DNA of 64,000 bases from Enterococcus alishanensis (GTDB lineage Bacteria; Bacillota; Bacilli; Lactobacillales; Enterococcaceae), in contig NZ_JAHUZB010000002.1 of assembly GCF_019218635.1 (NCBI RefSeq), positions 124,001-188,000 on the forward strand. Direction: 5' to 3'. Positions within the stretch are counted from its first letter, which is position 1. The number at the start of each line of letters is the position of its first letter. A model generated the notes under the pieces. The model did no database searches. It was not told the DNA's origin and worked only from the letters and a program-made list of their open reading frames with translations. Shown piece by piece: positions 27,249 to 36,947 of the stretch. Both the position numbers and the translations under genes were made by a program.

Positions 27249-27689
27249 ATGGAACATAACTGGGAAGAATTAAATACCTACTTGGTTTCAATCTTTAATG
27301 ACGTTTTGTCGATTGAAGAAAATGAACTAAAAAAATCACAGTTTAGTGATTTGACGATTACTGAAATGCATACGCTTGATGCGATTGGCATGTATAAGAA
27401 GAAAACAACTACTGAAGTTGCAAAAGAGTTATTAGTGACGGTAGGAACTTTGACCACGTCGATCAATCGTTTAGTAAAAAAAGGTTATGTTGATCGGATC
27501 CGTAGTGAAGATGATCGTCGGGTAGTAAAATTAGCATTAACAAAAAAAGGGAAGCTAGTCTTTCGAGTTCATCAGCATTTTCATCGTGAAATGGTGAAAC
27601 GGGCGATTAAAGATTTAAATGATGACGAACAAGAAGTATTCTTACGAGCTTTAATAAATTTATACAGTTACTTAGAGGAAATCAAATGA
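27249..27689 (+). CDS. fabT: MarR-family repressor of fatty acid synthesis, FabT
   Basis: 146 residues. Winged helix-turn-helix with TTTEVAKELLVTVGTLTTSINRLVKKG as recognition region and the wing SEDDRRVVKLALTKKG. FabT, with acyl-ACP as corepressor, turns down the downstream operon. It is the first gene of that operon, with its own boxes in the leader, so it is autoregulated. A GTG at 27240 is in frame. ATG 27249 is preferred, with AGGTG 6 nt upstream and the family N-terminus MEHNWEELNTYL. It overlaps fabH by 4 nt. Confidence 0.95.
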   Translation: MEHNWEELNTYLVSIFNDVLSIEENELKKSQFSDLTITEMHTLDAIGMYKKKTTTEVAKELLVTVGTLTTSINRLVKKGYVDRIRSEDDRRVVKLALTKKGKLVFRVHQHFHREMVKRAIKDLNDDEQEVFLRALINLYSYLEEIK

Positions 27690-28651
27690 GTATGAACCAA
27701 TATGGGAAAATTACCGCAACCGCACGTTATTTACCAGATAAAGTTGTAACCAATGATGACTTAACTAGTTTTATGGAAACTTCTGATGAATGGATCGCCA
27801 GTCGAACTGGTATCAGACAACGCCATATTGCGGTTGAAGAAAATACGTCAGATTTATGTTTAAAAGTTGCTGAAAAATTAATTGCTCAGGCTGCTATATC
27901 GGCTGAAGAAATTGATTTTATTATCGTTGCTACGATGTCGCCAGATTATACATGTCCTTCGGTAGCTTGTATGGTTCAAGGACAACTAGGTGCTCATAAT
28001 GCAATGGCATTTGATATTAGCGCAGCTTGTTCTGGTTTTGTCTATGCTTTGACAACTGCCGAGAAATTTATTCAAGGCGGGATGCAAAAAGGCTTAATTA
28101 TTGGCGGCGAAAAAATTTCAAAATTGCTTGATTGGAATGATCGTGGCACATCGGTATTATTCGGTGATGGTGCAGCAGGAGTTTTATTAGAAGCAAGTTC
28201 TGAACCAGGCATTTTAAAAATGTCGCTGGAAGCTGACGGACAAAGAGCACAAAGCTTGACCTCTGGTTATCACAATAGTCAGAATGTTTTTGAAATGGAA
28301 GAAAAAGATAGTTATTTACAAATGGATGGTCGCGGTATTTGGAATTTTGCAATGAATGATGTGACGAAAAGTTTGAAAAAATTTATTGCTGATGAACCAA
28401 CGGTGGATTATTATTTATTCCATCAAGCAAACAAACGAATCATCGAAAAAATGGCGCGAAAATTAAAAGAACCAATTGAAAAATTTCCTATGAATCTAAT
28501 GAATTATGGCAATACATCAGCTGCTAGCATTCCAATTTTATTAGATGAATTAGTTGAACAACAAGTCCTTCAATTAGGAGGCAACCAAACTGTGTGTCTA
28601 ACTGGTTATGGCGGCGGCTTAACGTGGGGTAACCTACTTGTCCAGCTGTAA
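27686..28651 (+). CDS. fabH: Beta-ketoacyl-ACP synthase III
   Basis: 321 residues. It condenses acetyl-CoA with malonyl-ACP to start fatty acid synthesis. The catalytic triad is Cys115 (DISAACSGF), His in FHQANKRI, and Asn in NYGNTSAAS. The start overlaps the fabT stop (ATGA). An alternative ATG at 27692 would remove two residues. Confidence 0.97.
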   Translation: MSMNQYGKITATARYLPDKVVTNDDLTSFMETSDEWIASRTGIRQRHIAVEENTSDLCLKVAEKLIAQAAISAEEIDFIIVATMSPDYTCPSVACMVQGQLGAHNAMAFDISAACSGFVYALTTAEKFIQGGMQKGLIIGGEKISKLLDWNDRGTSVLFGDGAAGVLLEASSEPGILKMSLEADGQRAQSLTSGYHNSQNVFEMEEKDSYLQMDGRGIWNFAMNDVTKSLKKFIADEPTVDYYLFHQANKRIIEKMARKLKEPIEKFPMNLMNYGNTSAASIPILLDELVEQQVLQLGGNQTVCLTGYGGGLTWGNLLVQL

Positions 28652-28696
28652 TGAGTTAAAAATATTAAAATTAAAAATTAAGTGGAGGAACTTATA

Positions 28697-28924
28697 ATGA
28701 CATTTGAAAAAATCCAAGGAATTATTGTTGAAGAACTAGGGGTAGAAGCAGACGAAGTGAAATTAGAAACAAATATCCAAGAAGACTTAGAAGCAGATAG
28801 CTTAGATTTATTCCAAATCATCAATGAAATCGAAGACGAATTTGACGTGAAAATCGAAACAGAAGACGGAATTGCTACTGTAAAAGATTTAGTTGAATAC
28901 GTTGAAAAGCAACAAACTGCATAA
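28697..28924 (+). CDS. acpP: Acyl carrier protein
   Basis: 75 residues, acidic. Phosphopantetheine attaches at Ser35 in the DSLDL motif. ATG 28697 follows GGAGGA at 8-9 nt; the in-frame GTG at 28682 lies before the Shine-Dalgarno and is rejected. In the related clusters of streptococci and E. faecalis, fabK follows directly. Here only 54 nt with a terminator-like hairpin separate acpP from fabD. Confidence 0.97.
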   Translation: MTFEKIQGIIVEELGVEADEVKLETNIQEDLEADSLDLFQIINEIEDEFDVKIETEDGIATVKDLVEYVEKQQTA

Positions 28925-28937
28925 TCAATAAAATTTT

Positions 28938-28965
28938 AGGCTAGGCTTAGGCCTGGTCTTTTTTT
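28938..28965 (+). terminator. Terminator-like hairpin between acpP and fabD
   Basis: AGGCTAGGC-TTAG-GCCTGGTCT (9 bp including two G-T pairs) followed by seven T. No promoter is apparent after it, so partial read-through into fabD is likely. Confidence 0.7.
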
Positions 28966-28978
28966 CTAGGAGATTAAT

Positions 28979-29923
28979 ATGAAAACTGCTTTTTTATTTA
29001 GTGGCCAAGGGGCACAATATGTCGGCATGGGTCAAGAATTATACAATCAAGAGCAAATTGTAAAAGATACCTTCACTGAAGCGAGTGATTTACTAGGTTT
29101 TTCAGTCGCTGATTTATGCTTTACGGAAAATGAGCAATTAAATGAAACAAAATATACACAACCCGCAATTTTAACTGTTAGCACTGCTTTTTTACGTTTA
29201 TTGAAGTCAAAAGGCTTTACAGCAGATGCTACTGCAGGTTTAAGTTTAGGAGAATATACGGCCTTAGTTGCTAGTGGAGCGTTAGATTTTTCTGATGCGG
29301 TAAAACTTGTTCATAAGCGTGGTCAATATATGGCAGAAGCAGCGCCAACCGGAAGTGGAAAAATGGTCGCTGTGATGAATACGCCAGCTGAAACAATTGA
29401 AAAATGTTGTAAAGAAGCTAGTGAATTTGGGATTGTCACACCAGCAAACTATAATACACCACAACAGATCGTTATTGGTGGCGAAGTTGCAGCAGTTGAA
29501 AAGGCCGAAGAATTATTAACTGCAGCAGGGGCTAAGAGAATGATTCCATTAAATGTGAGTGGTCCTTTTCACACCGCTTTGTTAGCATCGGCGAGTGATC
29601 GATTGGCGGAAGAATTAAAAACTATTACATTTAAAGAAATGGACATTCCAGTCATTTCTAATACGACTGCTGAAATCATGCAGCAGGATCAGATTAAAGC
29701 ACTATTAACTAAGCAAGTAATGTCACCTGTCCGTTTTAGCGACAGTATTGTGACTTTAAAAAATATGGGTATTGAACAAATGGTGGAGATTGGTCCAGGT
29801 AAAACCTTAACTGGCTTTATCAAAAAGATTGATCGTGCCATTGCCACAAGCCGAGTAGAGGATTCTAAAACTTTAGAACAAACCATCACATTTTTAGGAG
29901 GGTCAAATGGAGCTAACCAATAA
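28979..29923 (+). CDS. fabD: Malonyl-CoA:ACP transacylase
   Basis: 314 residues. It moves malonyl from CoA to ACP. The nucleophile is Ser89 in GLSLGEY, with His198 in GPFHTALL; an FSGQGAQYVGMG motif lies at the N-terminus. AGGAG precedes the ATG. It overlaps fabG by 17 nt. Confidence 0.97.
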   Translation: MKTAFLFSGQGAQYVGMGQELYNQEQIVKDTFTEASDLLGFSVADLCFTENEQLNETKYTQPAILTVSTAFLRLLKSKGFTADATAGLSLGEYTALVASGALDFSDAVKLVHKRGQYMAEAAPTGSGKMVAVMNTPAETIEKCCKEASEFGIVTPANYNTPQQIVIGGEVAAVEKAEELLTAAGAKRMIPLNVSGPFHTALLASASDRLAEELKTITFKEMDIPVISNTTAEIMQQDQIKALLTKQVMSPVRFSDSIVTLKNMGIEQMVEIGPGKTLTGFIKKIDRAIATSRVEDSKTLEQTITFLGGSNGANQ

Positions 29924-30638
29924 AGTTGTTTTAGTAACTGGTAGTAGTCGAGGCATCGGTTGGAGTGTTGCTGAAGCATTTGCTAAGAAAGGTGCCAACA
30001 TTGCTTTAAATAGCCGTAGCCAAATGGCACCAGAAAAGATTCAGGCAATTGAAGCACTTGGGGTAAAATGTATTTCAGTGACTGGCGACATTGCTTCTTA
30101 CGAAGATGCAACTGCTATGATAAAGGAAACTGAAGAACAATTAGGCTCAGTCGATGTACTAGTTAATAATGCTGGGATAACCAACGATAAATTATTATTG
30201 CGCATGAAGCCAGAAGAATTTGCAGCTTGTATTGATGTGAATTTAAAAGGTACGTACAATATGACGCAACAAGTTTTAAAGAAAATGATGAAAAAGCGTG
30301 AAGGGGTCATTATTAATATGGCCAGTGTAGTTGGTTTAATCGGGAATGTTGGTCAGAGCAACTATGCAGCAAGTAAAGCTGGCGTAATTGGTTTCACTAA
30401 ATCTGTTGCTCGCGAAGTTGCCCCTCGAGGTATCACTTGTAACGCGATTGCACCGGGATTTATTGTGACTGATATGAGTAATGAATTAAGTGATGCAGTT
30501 AAAGAACAAACCATCACCCAAATTCCATTACAACGTTTTGGAGATAGTCAAGATGTCGCTGATGCAGCTGTCTTTTTAGCAGAAAGTCCTTATATCACTG
30601 GACAAGTGCTAAATATTGACGGCGGAATGGTAATGTAA
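29907..30638 (+). CDS. fabG: 3-oxoacyl-ACP reductase
   Basis: 243 residues, short-chain dehydrogenase. NADPH motif TGSSRGIG (11-18), NNAG (87-90), and the catalytic Ser140, Tyr153 and Lys157 (SNYAASK). It reduces the 3-keto group in each elongation round. Its start lies inside the end of fabD, behind AGGAGGG. Confidence 0.97.
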   Translation: MELTNKVVLVTGSSRGIGWSVAEAFAKKGANIALNSRSQMAPEKIQAIEALGVKCISVTGDIASYEDATAMIKETEEQLGSVDVLVNNAGITNDKLLLRMKPEEFAACIDVNLKGTYNMTQQVLKKMMKKREGVIINMASVVGLIGNVGQSNYAASKAGVIGFTKSVAREVAPRGITCNAIAPGFIVTDMSNELSDAVKEQTITQIPLQRFGDSQDVADAAVFLAESPYITGQVLNIDGGMVM

Positions 30639-30654
30639 GAAAGGATTGAACAAA

Positions 30655-31881
30655 ATGAATCGAGTAGTTATTACAGGTTTTGGTGTCACTTCTCCAATTG
30701 GAAATGACGAAGAAACATTTTTAAATAGTTTGAAAACAGCAAATAACGGAATTGGTCCAATTACTTCTTTTGATGCTGAAGAAACTGGTGTTACTTTAGC
30801 TGGTGAGGTTAAAGATTTTCCATTAGAAAAATATTTCGTCAAAAAAGATACGAAACGGATGGAAAAATATTCACTTTATGCAATTTACGCAACACTAGAA
30901 GCGATGGCTATGAGTGGTATCAATACGGAAGAAGAAAACATGGAACGTTTTGGTGTCTTAATTGGTTCAGGAATTGGTGGCTTGGGAACGACACAAGACC
31001 AGGTAATCAAAATGGATCACAAAGGCCCAGCTCGAGTGTCACCAATGTTTGTTCCTTTAGCAATTGTCAATATGGCTGCCGGAAATGTGGCTTTAAGAAT
31101 TGGTGCAAAAGGAATTTGTTATAGCCCAGTTAGTGCTTGTGCTAGTGGGACGCATTCAATCGGTGAAGCTTTCCGCAATATTAAACACGGTTACTCAGAT
31201 GTGATTGTGGCCGGTGGAGCCGAATCTTGTATTAATGAAATCGGAATTGCGGGCTTTGCAGCTTTAACGGCTTTAAGTACGGCCACTGATCCAGATCAAG
31301 CATCAATTCCTTTTGATAAAAAACGGACAGGTTTTGTGATGGGTGAAGGTGCTGGAGTCTTAGTCTTAGAATCTTTAGAACATGCTCAAGCACGTGGAGC
31401 CAATATTTTAGGCGAAGTTGTTGGTTACGGTGCTACTTGCGATGCATATCATATGACTTCACCATCACCAGATGGTAATGGGGCAGCTAGAGCAATTACA
31501 GAAGCAATTACAGAAGCTGGTATTTCTCCAACGGATGTTGATTATGTAAATGCTCATGGAACAAGTACACAAGCTAATGAAAAAGCAGAGAGTAAAGCAA
31601 TTGTAGCAGCTTTATCAAAAGATACTTATGTTAGCTCAACAAAATCAATGACTGGTCATTTATTAGGTGGAGCTGGCGGGGTCGAAGCGGTAGCAACATT
31701 AATGGCTTTACAGCATCAATTTATTCCACCAACTGCTAACGTTACTGAATTAGACGAAGAAGTGGAAGCAAATATTGTTGTAAACGAAGCTAAAGATGCG
31801 AAGGTAAACTACGCAGTCAGTAATTCACTGGGCTTTGGTGGTCACAACGCAGTGATTTGCTTGAAGCGTTGGGAGGATTAG
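30655..31881 (+). CDS. fabF: Beta-ketoacyl-ACP synthase II
   Basis: 408 residues, elongating condensing enzyme. Active Cys162 (SACASGTHS), His301 (NAHGTSTQANE), Lys330 and His335 (KSMTGHLLGGAGG). ATG 30655 is chosen over a TTG at 30646, which overlaps the GAAAGGA Shine-Dalgarno region. Confidence 0.97.
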   Translation: MNRVVITGFGVTSPIGNDEETFLNSLKTANNGIGPITSFDAEETGVTLAGEVKDFPLEKYFVKKDTKRMEKYSLYAIYATLEAMAMSGINTEEENMERFGVLIGSGIGGLGTTQDQVIKMDHKGPARVSPMFVPLAIVNMAAGNVALRIGAKGICYSPVSACASGTHSIGEAFRNIKHGYSDVIVAGGAESCINEIGIAGFAALTALSTATDPDQASIPFDKKRTGFVMGEGAGVLVLESLEHAQARGANILGEVVGYGATCDAYHMTSPSPDGNGAARAITEAITEAGISPTDVDYVNAHGTSTQANEKAESKAIVAALSKDTYVSSTKSMTGHLLGGAGGVEAVATLMALQHQFIPPTANVTELDEEVEANIVVNEAKDAKVNYAVSNSLGFGGHNAVICLKRWED

Positions 31882-31887
31882 AAGTTA

Positions 31888-32355
31888 ATGGATATCCAAG
31901 GTGTAAAAGATTTAATGAATCAATTTGATCAATCTTCACTAACTGAATTTGACTTACGTGAAGGCAATTTTGAATTGTACATGAATAAAAATAAAACGAG
32001 CCGTCAAGTGCAAACAACCAACAATGAAGTAGCCACAGAAGGACCAACATCTGTGACCCCATCAGTTGTCGAAACAACCGAAACCATTGTTGAAACGGTT
32101 GAAACAACAGTACCAAAAACTGGCGATATTATTTCTTCCCCAATTGTTGGGGTGGTGTATTTAAAACCGGCACCAGATCAATCAGCCTTTAAAGACTTAG
32201 GTGATACTGTCAAAAAAGGCGAAACCATCTGCATTATTGAGGCGATGAAATTATTAAATGAAATCACTTCTGAATTTGATGGTACAATTACCGAAATTTT
32301 AGTCGAAAACGAAGAAGTTGTTGAATATGGTCAACCACTCTTCAGAATTAGTTAG
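31888..32355 (+). CDS. accB: Biotin carboxyl carrier protein of acetyl-CoA carboxylase
   Basis: 155 residues. A Pro/Thr/Val-rich flexible linker (about residues 45-78) joins a short N-terminal part to the biotinyl domain. Biotin is attached at Lys121 in the EAMKLLNEI motif, and the thumb region (KPAPDQSAF) typical of acetyl-CoA carboxylase BCCP is present. GGGAGG overlaps the fabF end. Confidence 0.96.
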   Translation: MDIQGVKDLMNQFDQSSLTEFDLREGNFELYMNKNKTSRQVQTTNNEVATEGPTSVTPSVVETTETIVETVETTVPKTGDIISSPIVGVVYLKPAPDQSAFKDLGDTVKKGETICIIEAMKLLNEITSEFDGTITEILVENEEVVEYGQPLFRIS

Positions 32356-32364
32356 GAGAAAATT

Positions 32365-32787
32365 ATGCTTACAATCGAAGAAATTAAAGAAATTATTCCT
32401 CATCGCTACCCTATGTTATTAATCGATCGGGTGGAAGAATTAGAAGCTGGAAAAAGTATTAAAGCCAAGAAAAATGTTTCTATGAACGAACCATTTTTCC
32501 AAGGTCATTTCCCTCATGAACCAGTAATGCCAGGGGTGTTAATTATTGAAGCAATGGCGCAAGCTGGCGCAGTTGCTTTGCTTTCTTTGGAAGATTTCAA
32601 AGGCAAAACTGCTTACTTTGGCGGTATTGATAAAGCAAAATTTAGAAGAAAAGTTACACCAGGAGATACATTAATCTTAGAAGTAGAACTAACAAAGGTA
32701 AAAGCCAATGCTGGAATGGGCAAAGGAATCGCATATGTTGACGGTAAAAAAGTCGCAGAAGCGGAATTAACCTTTATGATTGGATAG
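32365..32787 (+). CDS. fabZ: 3-hydroxyacyl-ACP dehydratase
   Basis: 140 residues, hot-dog fold. Active His48 and Glu62 lie in [20 protein letters not shown]. The in-operon paralogue in enterococci is FabZ. The isomerising FabN form, if present, would be elsewhere with its own condensing enzyme. AGGAG precedes the ATG. Confidence 0.96.
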   Translation: MLTIEEIKEIIPHRYPMLLIDRVEELEAGKSIKAKKNVSMNEPFFQGHFPHEPVMPGVLIIEAMAQAGAVALLSLEDFKGKTAYFGGIDKAKFRRKVTPGDTLILEVELTKVKANAGMGKGIAYVDGKKVAEAELTFMIG

Positions 32788-32793
32788 GTGTCT

Positions 32794-34158
32794 ATGTTTT
32801 CAAAAATTTTAATTGCTAACCGTGGCGAAATTGCGGTTCGTATTATTCGCGCTTGTCGTGAACTAGGAATTCAAACAGTCGCAGTTTATTCTGAAGCAGA
32901 TCGAGAAGCGTTGCATACAGAAATGGCTGATGAAGCTATTTGTATTGGTCCAGCGCGATCGACTGACTCCTATTTAAATATGCAAAGTATCTTAAGTGCT
33001 GCTATTGTGACAAACGCTGAAGCGATTCATCCAGGCTTTGGTTTTTTATCAGAAAATAGTTTGTTTGCAACTATGTGTCATGAATGTAATATTAAATTTA
33101 TTGGTCCATCGGAAAAAACAATTGACGCGATGGGAAATAAAATACATGCCCGTCAATTGATGCAAGCAGCAAAAGTGCCAGTTATTCCTGGAAGTGACGG
33201 AGCAATCTCAACCTTGGCAGAAGCAGAAAAAATTGCTGATGAAATCGGCTATCCTGTGATGTTAAAAGCTGCTGCTGGTGGCGGCGGTAAAGGTATTCGA
33301 AAAGTTCAAACTAAAGATGAGCTAGAAAAGTTGTTTATGGCTGCTAAAGCCGAAGCAAAAGCGGCTTTTGGTGACGACTCGATGTATTTGGAAAAAATTA
33401 TTTTTCCTGCCCGTCATATTGAAGTTCAGATATTAGGTGATTCTTTTGGTCATGTTATTCATTTAGGAGAACGTGATTGTTCTTTACAGCGAAATAATCA
33501 AAAGGTTTTAGAAGAAGCGCCTTCAATTGTATTAGACCAAAAAACCCGTGATGAAATCGGCGGGATTGCTGTTAGAGCTGGGGAAGCTGTAAATTATGAG
33601 AGTGCGGGAACCATTGAATTTTTAAGAGATATGGATGGGCAGTTTTATTTCATGGAAATGAATACGCGAATCCAAGTCGAGCATCCAATTACAGAAATGA
33701 TTACGGGAATTGATATTGTTAAAGAGCAAATTAAAATTTCCAGTGGTGAACCTTTAGAAATTCAACAAGCAGAAGTTACTTTCAGTGGACATGCGATTGA
33801 ATGCCGGATCAATGCGGAAAATCCTGCTTTTAACTTTGCGCCATCACCAGGAACAATAAAGACTTTATTATTGCCAAGTGGTGGTTTAGGTTTACGAGTA
33901 GATTCAGCGATGTATAGTGGGGTGACAATTCCTCCATTTTATGATTCAATGATTGCAAAAGTAATTGTCCATGGGGAAAATCGTTTTGAAGCATTAATGA
34001 AAATGCAACGGGCACTGGGAGAATTTGTTTCGGAAGGTGTTATTACCAATGTTGATTTTCAAATGGACTTAATTAGTCACCCCAACGTTCTTGCGGGAGA
34101 CTATGATACAAGTTTTTTACAAAATAAATTTTTACCGGAGTGGCAAGAAAGCGAGTAG
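32794..34158 (+). CDS. accC: Biotin carboxylase subunit of acetyl-CoA carboxylase
   Basis: 454 residues, ATP-grasp enzyme that carboxylates the biotin on AccB. It has an N-terminal ILIANRGEIAVRIIRAC, the Gly-rich ATP loop AAAGGGGKGIRK, and MEMNTRIQVEHPITEMITG with the catalytic Glu/Arg/Asn set. The start is ATG 32794 (family N-terminus MFSKILIANRGE). GTG 32788, two codons earlier and directly after the fabZ stop, is also possible. Confidence 0.95.
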   Translation: MFSKILIANRGEIAVRIIRACRELGIQTVAVYSEADREALHTEMADEAICIGPARSTDSYLNMQSILSAAIVTNAEAIHPGFGFLSENSLFATMCHECNIKFIGPSEKTIDAMGNKIHARQLMQAAKVPVIPGSDGAISTLAEAEKIADEIGYPVMLKAAAGGGGKGIRKVQTKDELEKLFMAAKAEAKAAFGDDSMYLEKIIFPARHIEVQILGDSFGHVIHLGERDCSLQRNNQKVLEEAPSIVLDQKTRDEIGGIAVRAGEAVNYESAGTIEFLRDMDGQFYFMEMNTRIQVEHPITEMITGIDIVKEQIKISSGEPLEIQQAEVTFSGHAIECRINAENPAFNFAPSPGTIKTLLLPSGGLGLRVDSAMYSGVTIPPFYDSMIAKVIVHGENRFEALMKMQRALGEFVSEGVITNVDFQMDLISHPNVLAGDYDTSFLQNKFLPEWQESE

Positions 34159-34169
34159 GAGGCAGTTAA

Positions 34170-35048
34170 GTGGGTTTATTTAATAAGAAGAAAAATTATA
34201 TTCGAATTAATCCTAATCGCTATACCAATAGCCAAGAGATTGCAAAACCGGCTGTACCAGACAATATGTGGGCAAAATGTCCTAGTTGTAAACGAACATT
34301 GTATACAAAGGAAATCGGTGCTGAAAAAGTTTGTCCTCATTGTGGCTATAATTTTCGCATTAGTGCCTGGGAACGTTTGGCGTTAACCATTGATGAAAAA
34401 AGTTTAGAAGAATGGGATACTGGAATTATTGAAAAGAATCCGATTGATTTCCCAGATTATCCCGAAAAAATTGCTGAGACTAAGAAAAAAACAGGTTTAG
34501 ATGAAGCTGTTTTGACTGGGAAAGCAACAATCGAAGGCACAGCTTTTGCTATTGGTGTAATGGATACTAATTTTATTATGGGTAGCATGGGGACTGTTGT
34601 TGGAGAAAAAATTACCCGTCTATTTGAGCGGGCCACCAAAGAAAAATTAGCTGTCGTTTTATTTACAGCTTCAGGCGGCGCGCGGATGCAAGAAGGTATT
34701 TTTTCTTTAATGCAGATGGCTAAAATCAGTGCAGCAGTTAAACGCCATAGTAATACTGGTTTGTTATATATCACAGTCTTGACTGATCCGACTACCGGTG
34801 GTGTAACAGCAAGTTTTGCAATGGATGGCGACATTATTTTAGCAGAGCCTCAAAGTCAAATTGGTTTTGCTGGACGGCGGGTAATCGAACAAACGATTCG
34901 ACAGAAATTACCAGATGATTTTCAAAAAGCTGAATTTTTATTGGCCCATGGTTTTATTGATCAAATTGTCCCACGAACTGAATTGAAGTCTCGCTTAAAA
35001 AGCTTATTAGAACTTCATCAACAGGAAAGTTGGTGCCAAAATGAGTAA
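34170..35048 (+). CDS. accD: Acetyl-CoA carboxylase carboxyltransferase subunit beta
   Basis: 292 residues. An N-terminal zinc ribbon (Cys37, Cys40, Cys55, Cys58) is followed by the crotonase-fold carboxyltransferase half with [12 protein letters not shown] and [14 protein letters not shown]. It begins with GTG behind AGGAGG. It overlaps accA by 8 nt, consistent with a 1:1 complex. Confidence 0.96.
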   Translation: MGLFNKKKNYIRINPNRYTNSQEIAKPAVPDNMWAKCPSCKRTLYTKEIGAEKVCPHCGYNFRISAWERLALTIDEKSLEEWDTGIIEKNPIDFPDYPEKIAETKKKTGLDEAVLTGKATIEGTAFAIGVMDTNFIMGSMGTVVGEKITRLFERATKEKLAVVLFTASGGARMQEGIFSLMQMAKISAAVKRHSNTGLLYITVLTDPTTGGVTASFAMDGDIILAEPQSQIGFAGRRVIEQTIRQKLPDDFQKAEFLLAHGFIDQIVPRTELKSRLKSLLELHQQESWCQNE

Positions 35049-35826
35049 ATCTGCAGGCGAAATTGTTAAATTAGCTCGTCATCAGGATCGCATTACCAGT
35101 CTAGAATTATTTGACCAAATTTTTACTGATTTTGAAGAATTTCATGGAGATCGTCGCTTTGGAGATGATCCGGCAATAGTCGGTGGTGTCGCTTACTTAG
35201 CTGGGAAACCAGTCACAGTAATTGGCGTTCAAAAAGGAAAAAATCTAAATGAAAATATGGCCCGAAATTTTGGTCAACCTAGTCCTGAAGGGTATCGAAA
35301 AGCATTACGCTTGATGCAACAGGCTGAAAAGTTTAAACGACCTGTTCTCTGTTTTGTGAATACACCTGGCGCATTTTGCGGTGTTGAAGCGGAAGAAAGA
35401 GGAGAAGGGGAAGCGATTGCGGCCAACTTATTATCAATGGCTGATTTAAAAGTGCCAATTATTTCATTGGTATTTGGTGAAGGCGGTAGCGGTGGCGCAT
35501 TAGCTTTGGCATTGGCCGATGAAGTTTGGATGATGGAACACAGCATTTATGCCGTCCTTTCCCCAGAAGGGTTTGCATCTATTCTTTGGAAGGATGGCAA
35601 ACGAGCGGATGAGGCTGCTGAGTTAATGAAAATCACAGCTCCAGAGCTTTTAGAGTTAGGTGTCATCGATAAAGTTATTCCTGAAACCTTTAAAGGTGAA
35701 AGATTAGCTGAAGAGAAAATTTCTCGAATGATTCAAAAAGCTTTGATTGAAAAACTAACAGAATTAACGCAACTTTCTATCAGTACTTTACTAGAAAGAC
35801 GTTATGAAAAATTTCGTAAATTCTAA
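35041..35826 (+). CDS. accA: Acetyl-CoA carboxylase carboxyltransferase subunit alpha
   Basis: 261 residues, the short form usual in streptococci and enterococci. Oxyanion-hole glycines are in [15 protein letters not shown], and the acyl-CoA site in [17 protein letters not shown]. It is the last gene of the fatty-acid operon and is followed by a terminator. Confidence 0.96.
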   Translation: MSKSAGEIVKLARHQDRITSLELFDQIFTDFEEFHGDRRFGDDPAIVGGVAYLAGKPVTVIGVQKGKNLNENMARNFGQPSPEGYRKALRLMQQAEKFKRPVLCFVNTPGAFCGVEAEERGEGEAIAANLLSMADLKVPIISLVFGEGGSGGALALALADEVWMMEHSIYAVLSPEGFASILWKDGKRADEAAELMKITAPELLELGVIDKVIPETFKGERLAEEKISRMIQKALIEKLTELTQLSISTLLERRYEKFRKF

Positions 35827-35853
35827 CAGTCTCTTTATCGAGACTGTTTTTTT
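35825..35853 (+). terminator. Fatty-acid operon terminator
   Basis: AACAGTCTC / GAGACTGTT stem followed by a T-run, starting at the accA stop. Confidence 0.9.
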
Positions 35854-35916
35854 ATACGCATATTAGAGATTAAAATAAATAATTATTCAATTTTATCTAC
35901 ATTTTGTGAAATTTTA

Positions 35917-35925
35917 TGCTATAAT
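35917..35925 (+). promoter_or_regulatory. Extended -10 promoter for first amino-acid binding-protein gene
   Basis: TGCTATAAT preceded by TGAAATTTTA. The same arrangement recurs before the second binding-protein gene. Confidence 0.6.
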
Positions 35926-35968
35926 CTTTTTATCTTAAAAAATGAAGGATAATAATGGAGGAAGTAAG

Positions 35969-36790
35969 ATGAAAAAAAGTTTAGCGATTTTATTTATGGG
36001 ATTAAGTATTTTTGGTTTAGCAGCATGTGGCTCAAGTGGTGAAAGTGGTGGCGACGGCGATCAATTATCACAAATTAAAGAAGATGGTGTCATCAAAGTA
36101 GCTACGTCACCTGACTATGCACCATTTGGCTTCCACACTGAGATTGACGGGAAAGATGAAATTGTGGGTGCAGACATTGACTTGATGGAAGCAATAGCTA
36201 AAAAAATGGATGTTAAAGTTAAATGGCTGGATATGAGTTTTAATAATGTACTAGCAGCTACTAAAGAAGGAAAAGCAGATGTGGCAATTTCAGCAATTTC
36301 AGTCACTGACGAGCGGGAAAAGAGTTTCGACTTCACAGATACTTATTATACTTCTCCACAAGCAGTAGTCATTAGAAAAGCTGATGCAGATAAATATACT
36401 GGCACAGATAGTTTTGAAGGAAAACAAGTTGGTGCACAAAAAGGGACAATTCAAGAAAACGTTGTGAAAGAACAGTTAACTGGATCCACATTAGTGGCAA
36501 TTGAAAAATTACCAAATATTTTTGTGGAATTAAAGAATGGTTCATTGGACGGTCTAGTTACAGAAAAGACAGTTGCACAATCATATGTGGATCAAAATCC
36601 TGATTTGATGATTGCCGATATTGCTTTAGAAAGCATGAAAGAAGATTCCTTTTCGATTGCTGTACCTAAAGGAAATGAAGATTTAGTAAAGGAATTAAAT
36701 AAATCCATTAAAGAATTACAAGATGATGGGCAAGTGGATGAAATGGTAGCAAAAGCGCAAGAATTAGCAAAAAAGGCAACGAACGAATAA
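35969..36790 (+). CDS. Amino-acid ABC transporter substrate-binding lipoprotein (copy 1)
   Basis: 273 residues. Signal peptide with lipobox LAAC (Cys20), a short Ser/Gly-rich linker, then a type II periplasmic-binding fold of the polar amino-acid family (SBP_bac_3: SPDYAPFGFH, GADIDLMEAIAKKM, SFNNVLAATKEGKADVAIS). It captures an amino acid outside the cell for the permease and ATPase downstream. It strongly resembles the next gene over its length. ATG 35969 has GGAGGA upstream; the in-frame ATG at 35942 precedes that site. Confidence 0.92.
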   Translation: MKKSLAILFMGLSIFGLAACGSSGESGGDGDQLSQIKEDGVIKVATSPDYAPFGFHTEIDGKDEIVGADIDLMEAIAKKMDVKVKWLDMSFNNVLAATKEGKADVAISAISVTDEREKSFDFTDTYYTSPQAVVIRKADADKYTGTDSFEGKQVGAQKGTIQENVVKEQLTGSTLVAIEKLPNIFVELKNGSLDGLVTEKTVAQSYVDQNPDLMIADIALESMKEDSFSIAVPKGNEDLVKELNKSIKELQDDGQVDEMVAKAQELAKKATNE

Positions 36791-36892
36791 AATAAATATA
36801 CATTTAAAGCTGAATATAATAGATATTATTCAGTAATTAGTGAGAATAATTCAATAATTATACAACTTAATGCTTTTCTTTTGAAATTTTCA

Positions 36893-36901
36893 TGCTATAA
36901 T
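36893..36901 (+). promoter_or_regulatory. Extended -10 promoter for second binding-protein gene
   Basis: TGCTATAAT preceded by TGAAATTTTCA, nearly the same as the promoter before copy 1. The 157-nt gap also holds a CTGAATA...TATTCAG hairpin (36820-36843) without a T-run. Confidence 0.6.
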
Positions 36902-36947
36902 AAGTGCATTGAAAAAAAGAAGCTTTAAATTTTTAGGAGGAATTAGG

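Noticed and set aside
34457-34834. 125-codon open frame antisense to accD
   Set aside because: It lies wholly within a conserved gene, has no Shine-Dalgarno and looks like a codon-bias shadow.
36820-36843. Hairpin CTGAATA...TATTCAG between the two binding-protein genes as a terminator
   Set aside because: No T-run follows and the stem is short and A/T-rich. It is noted only as part of the intergenic gap.
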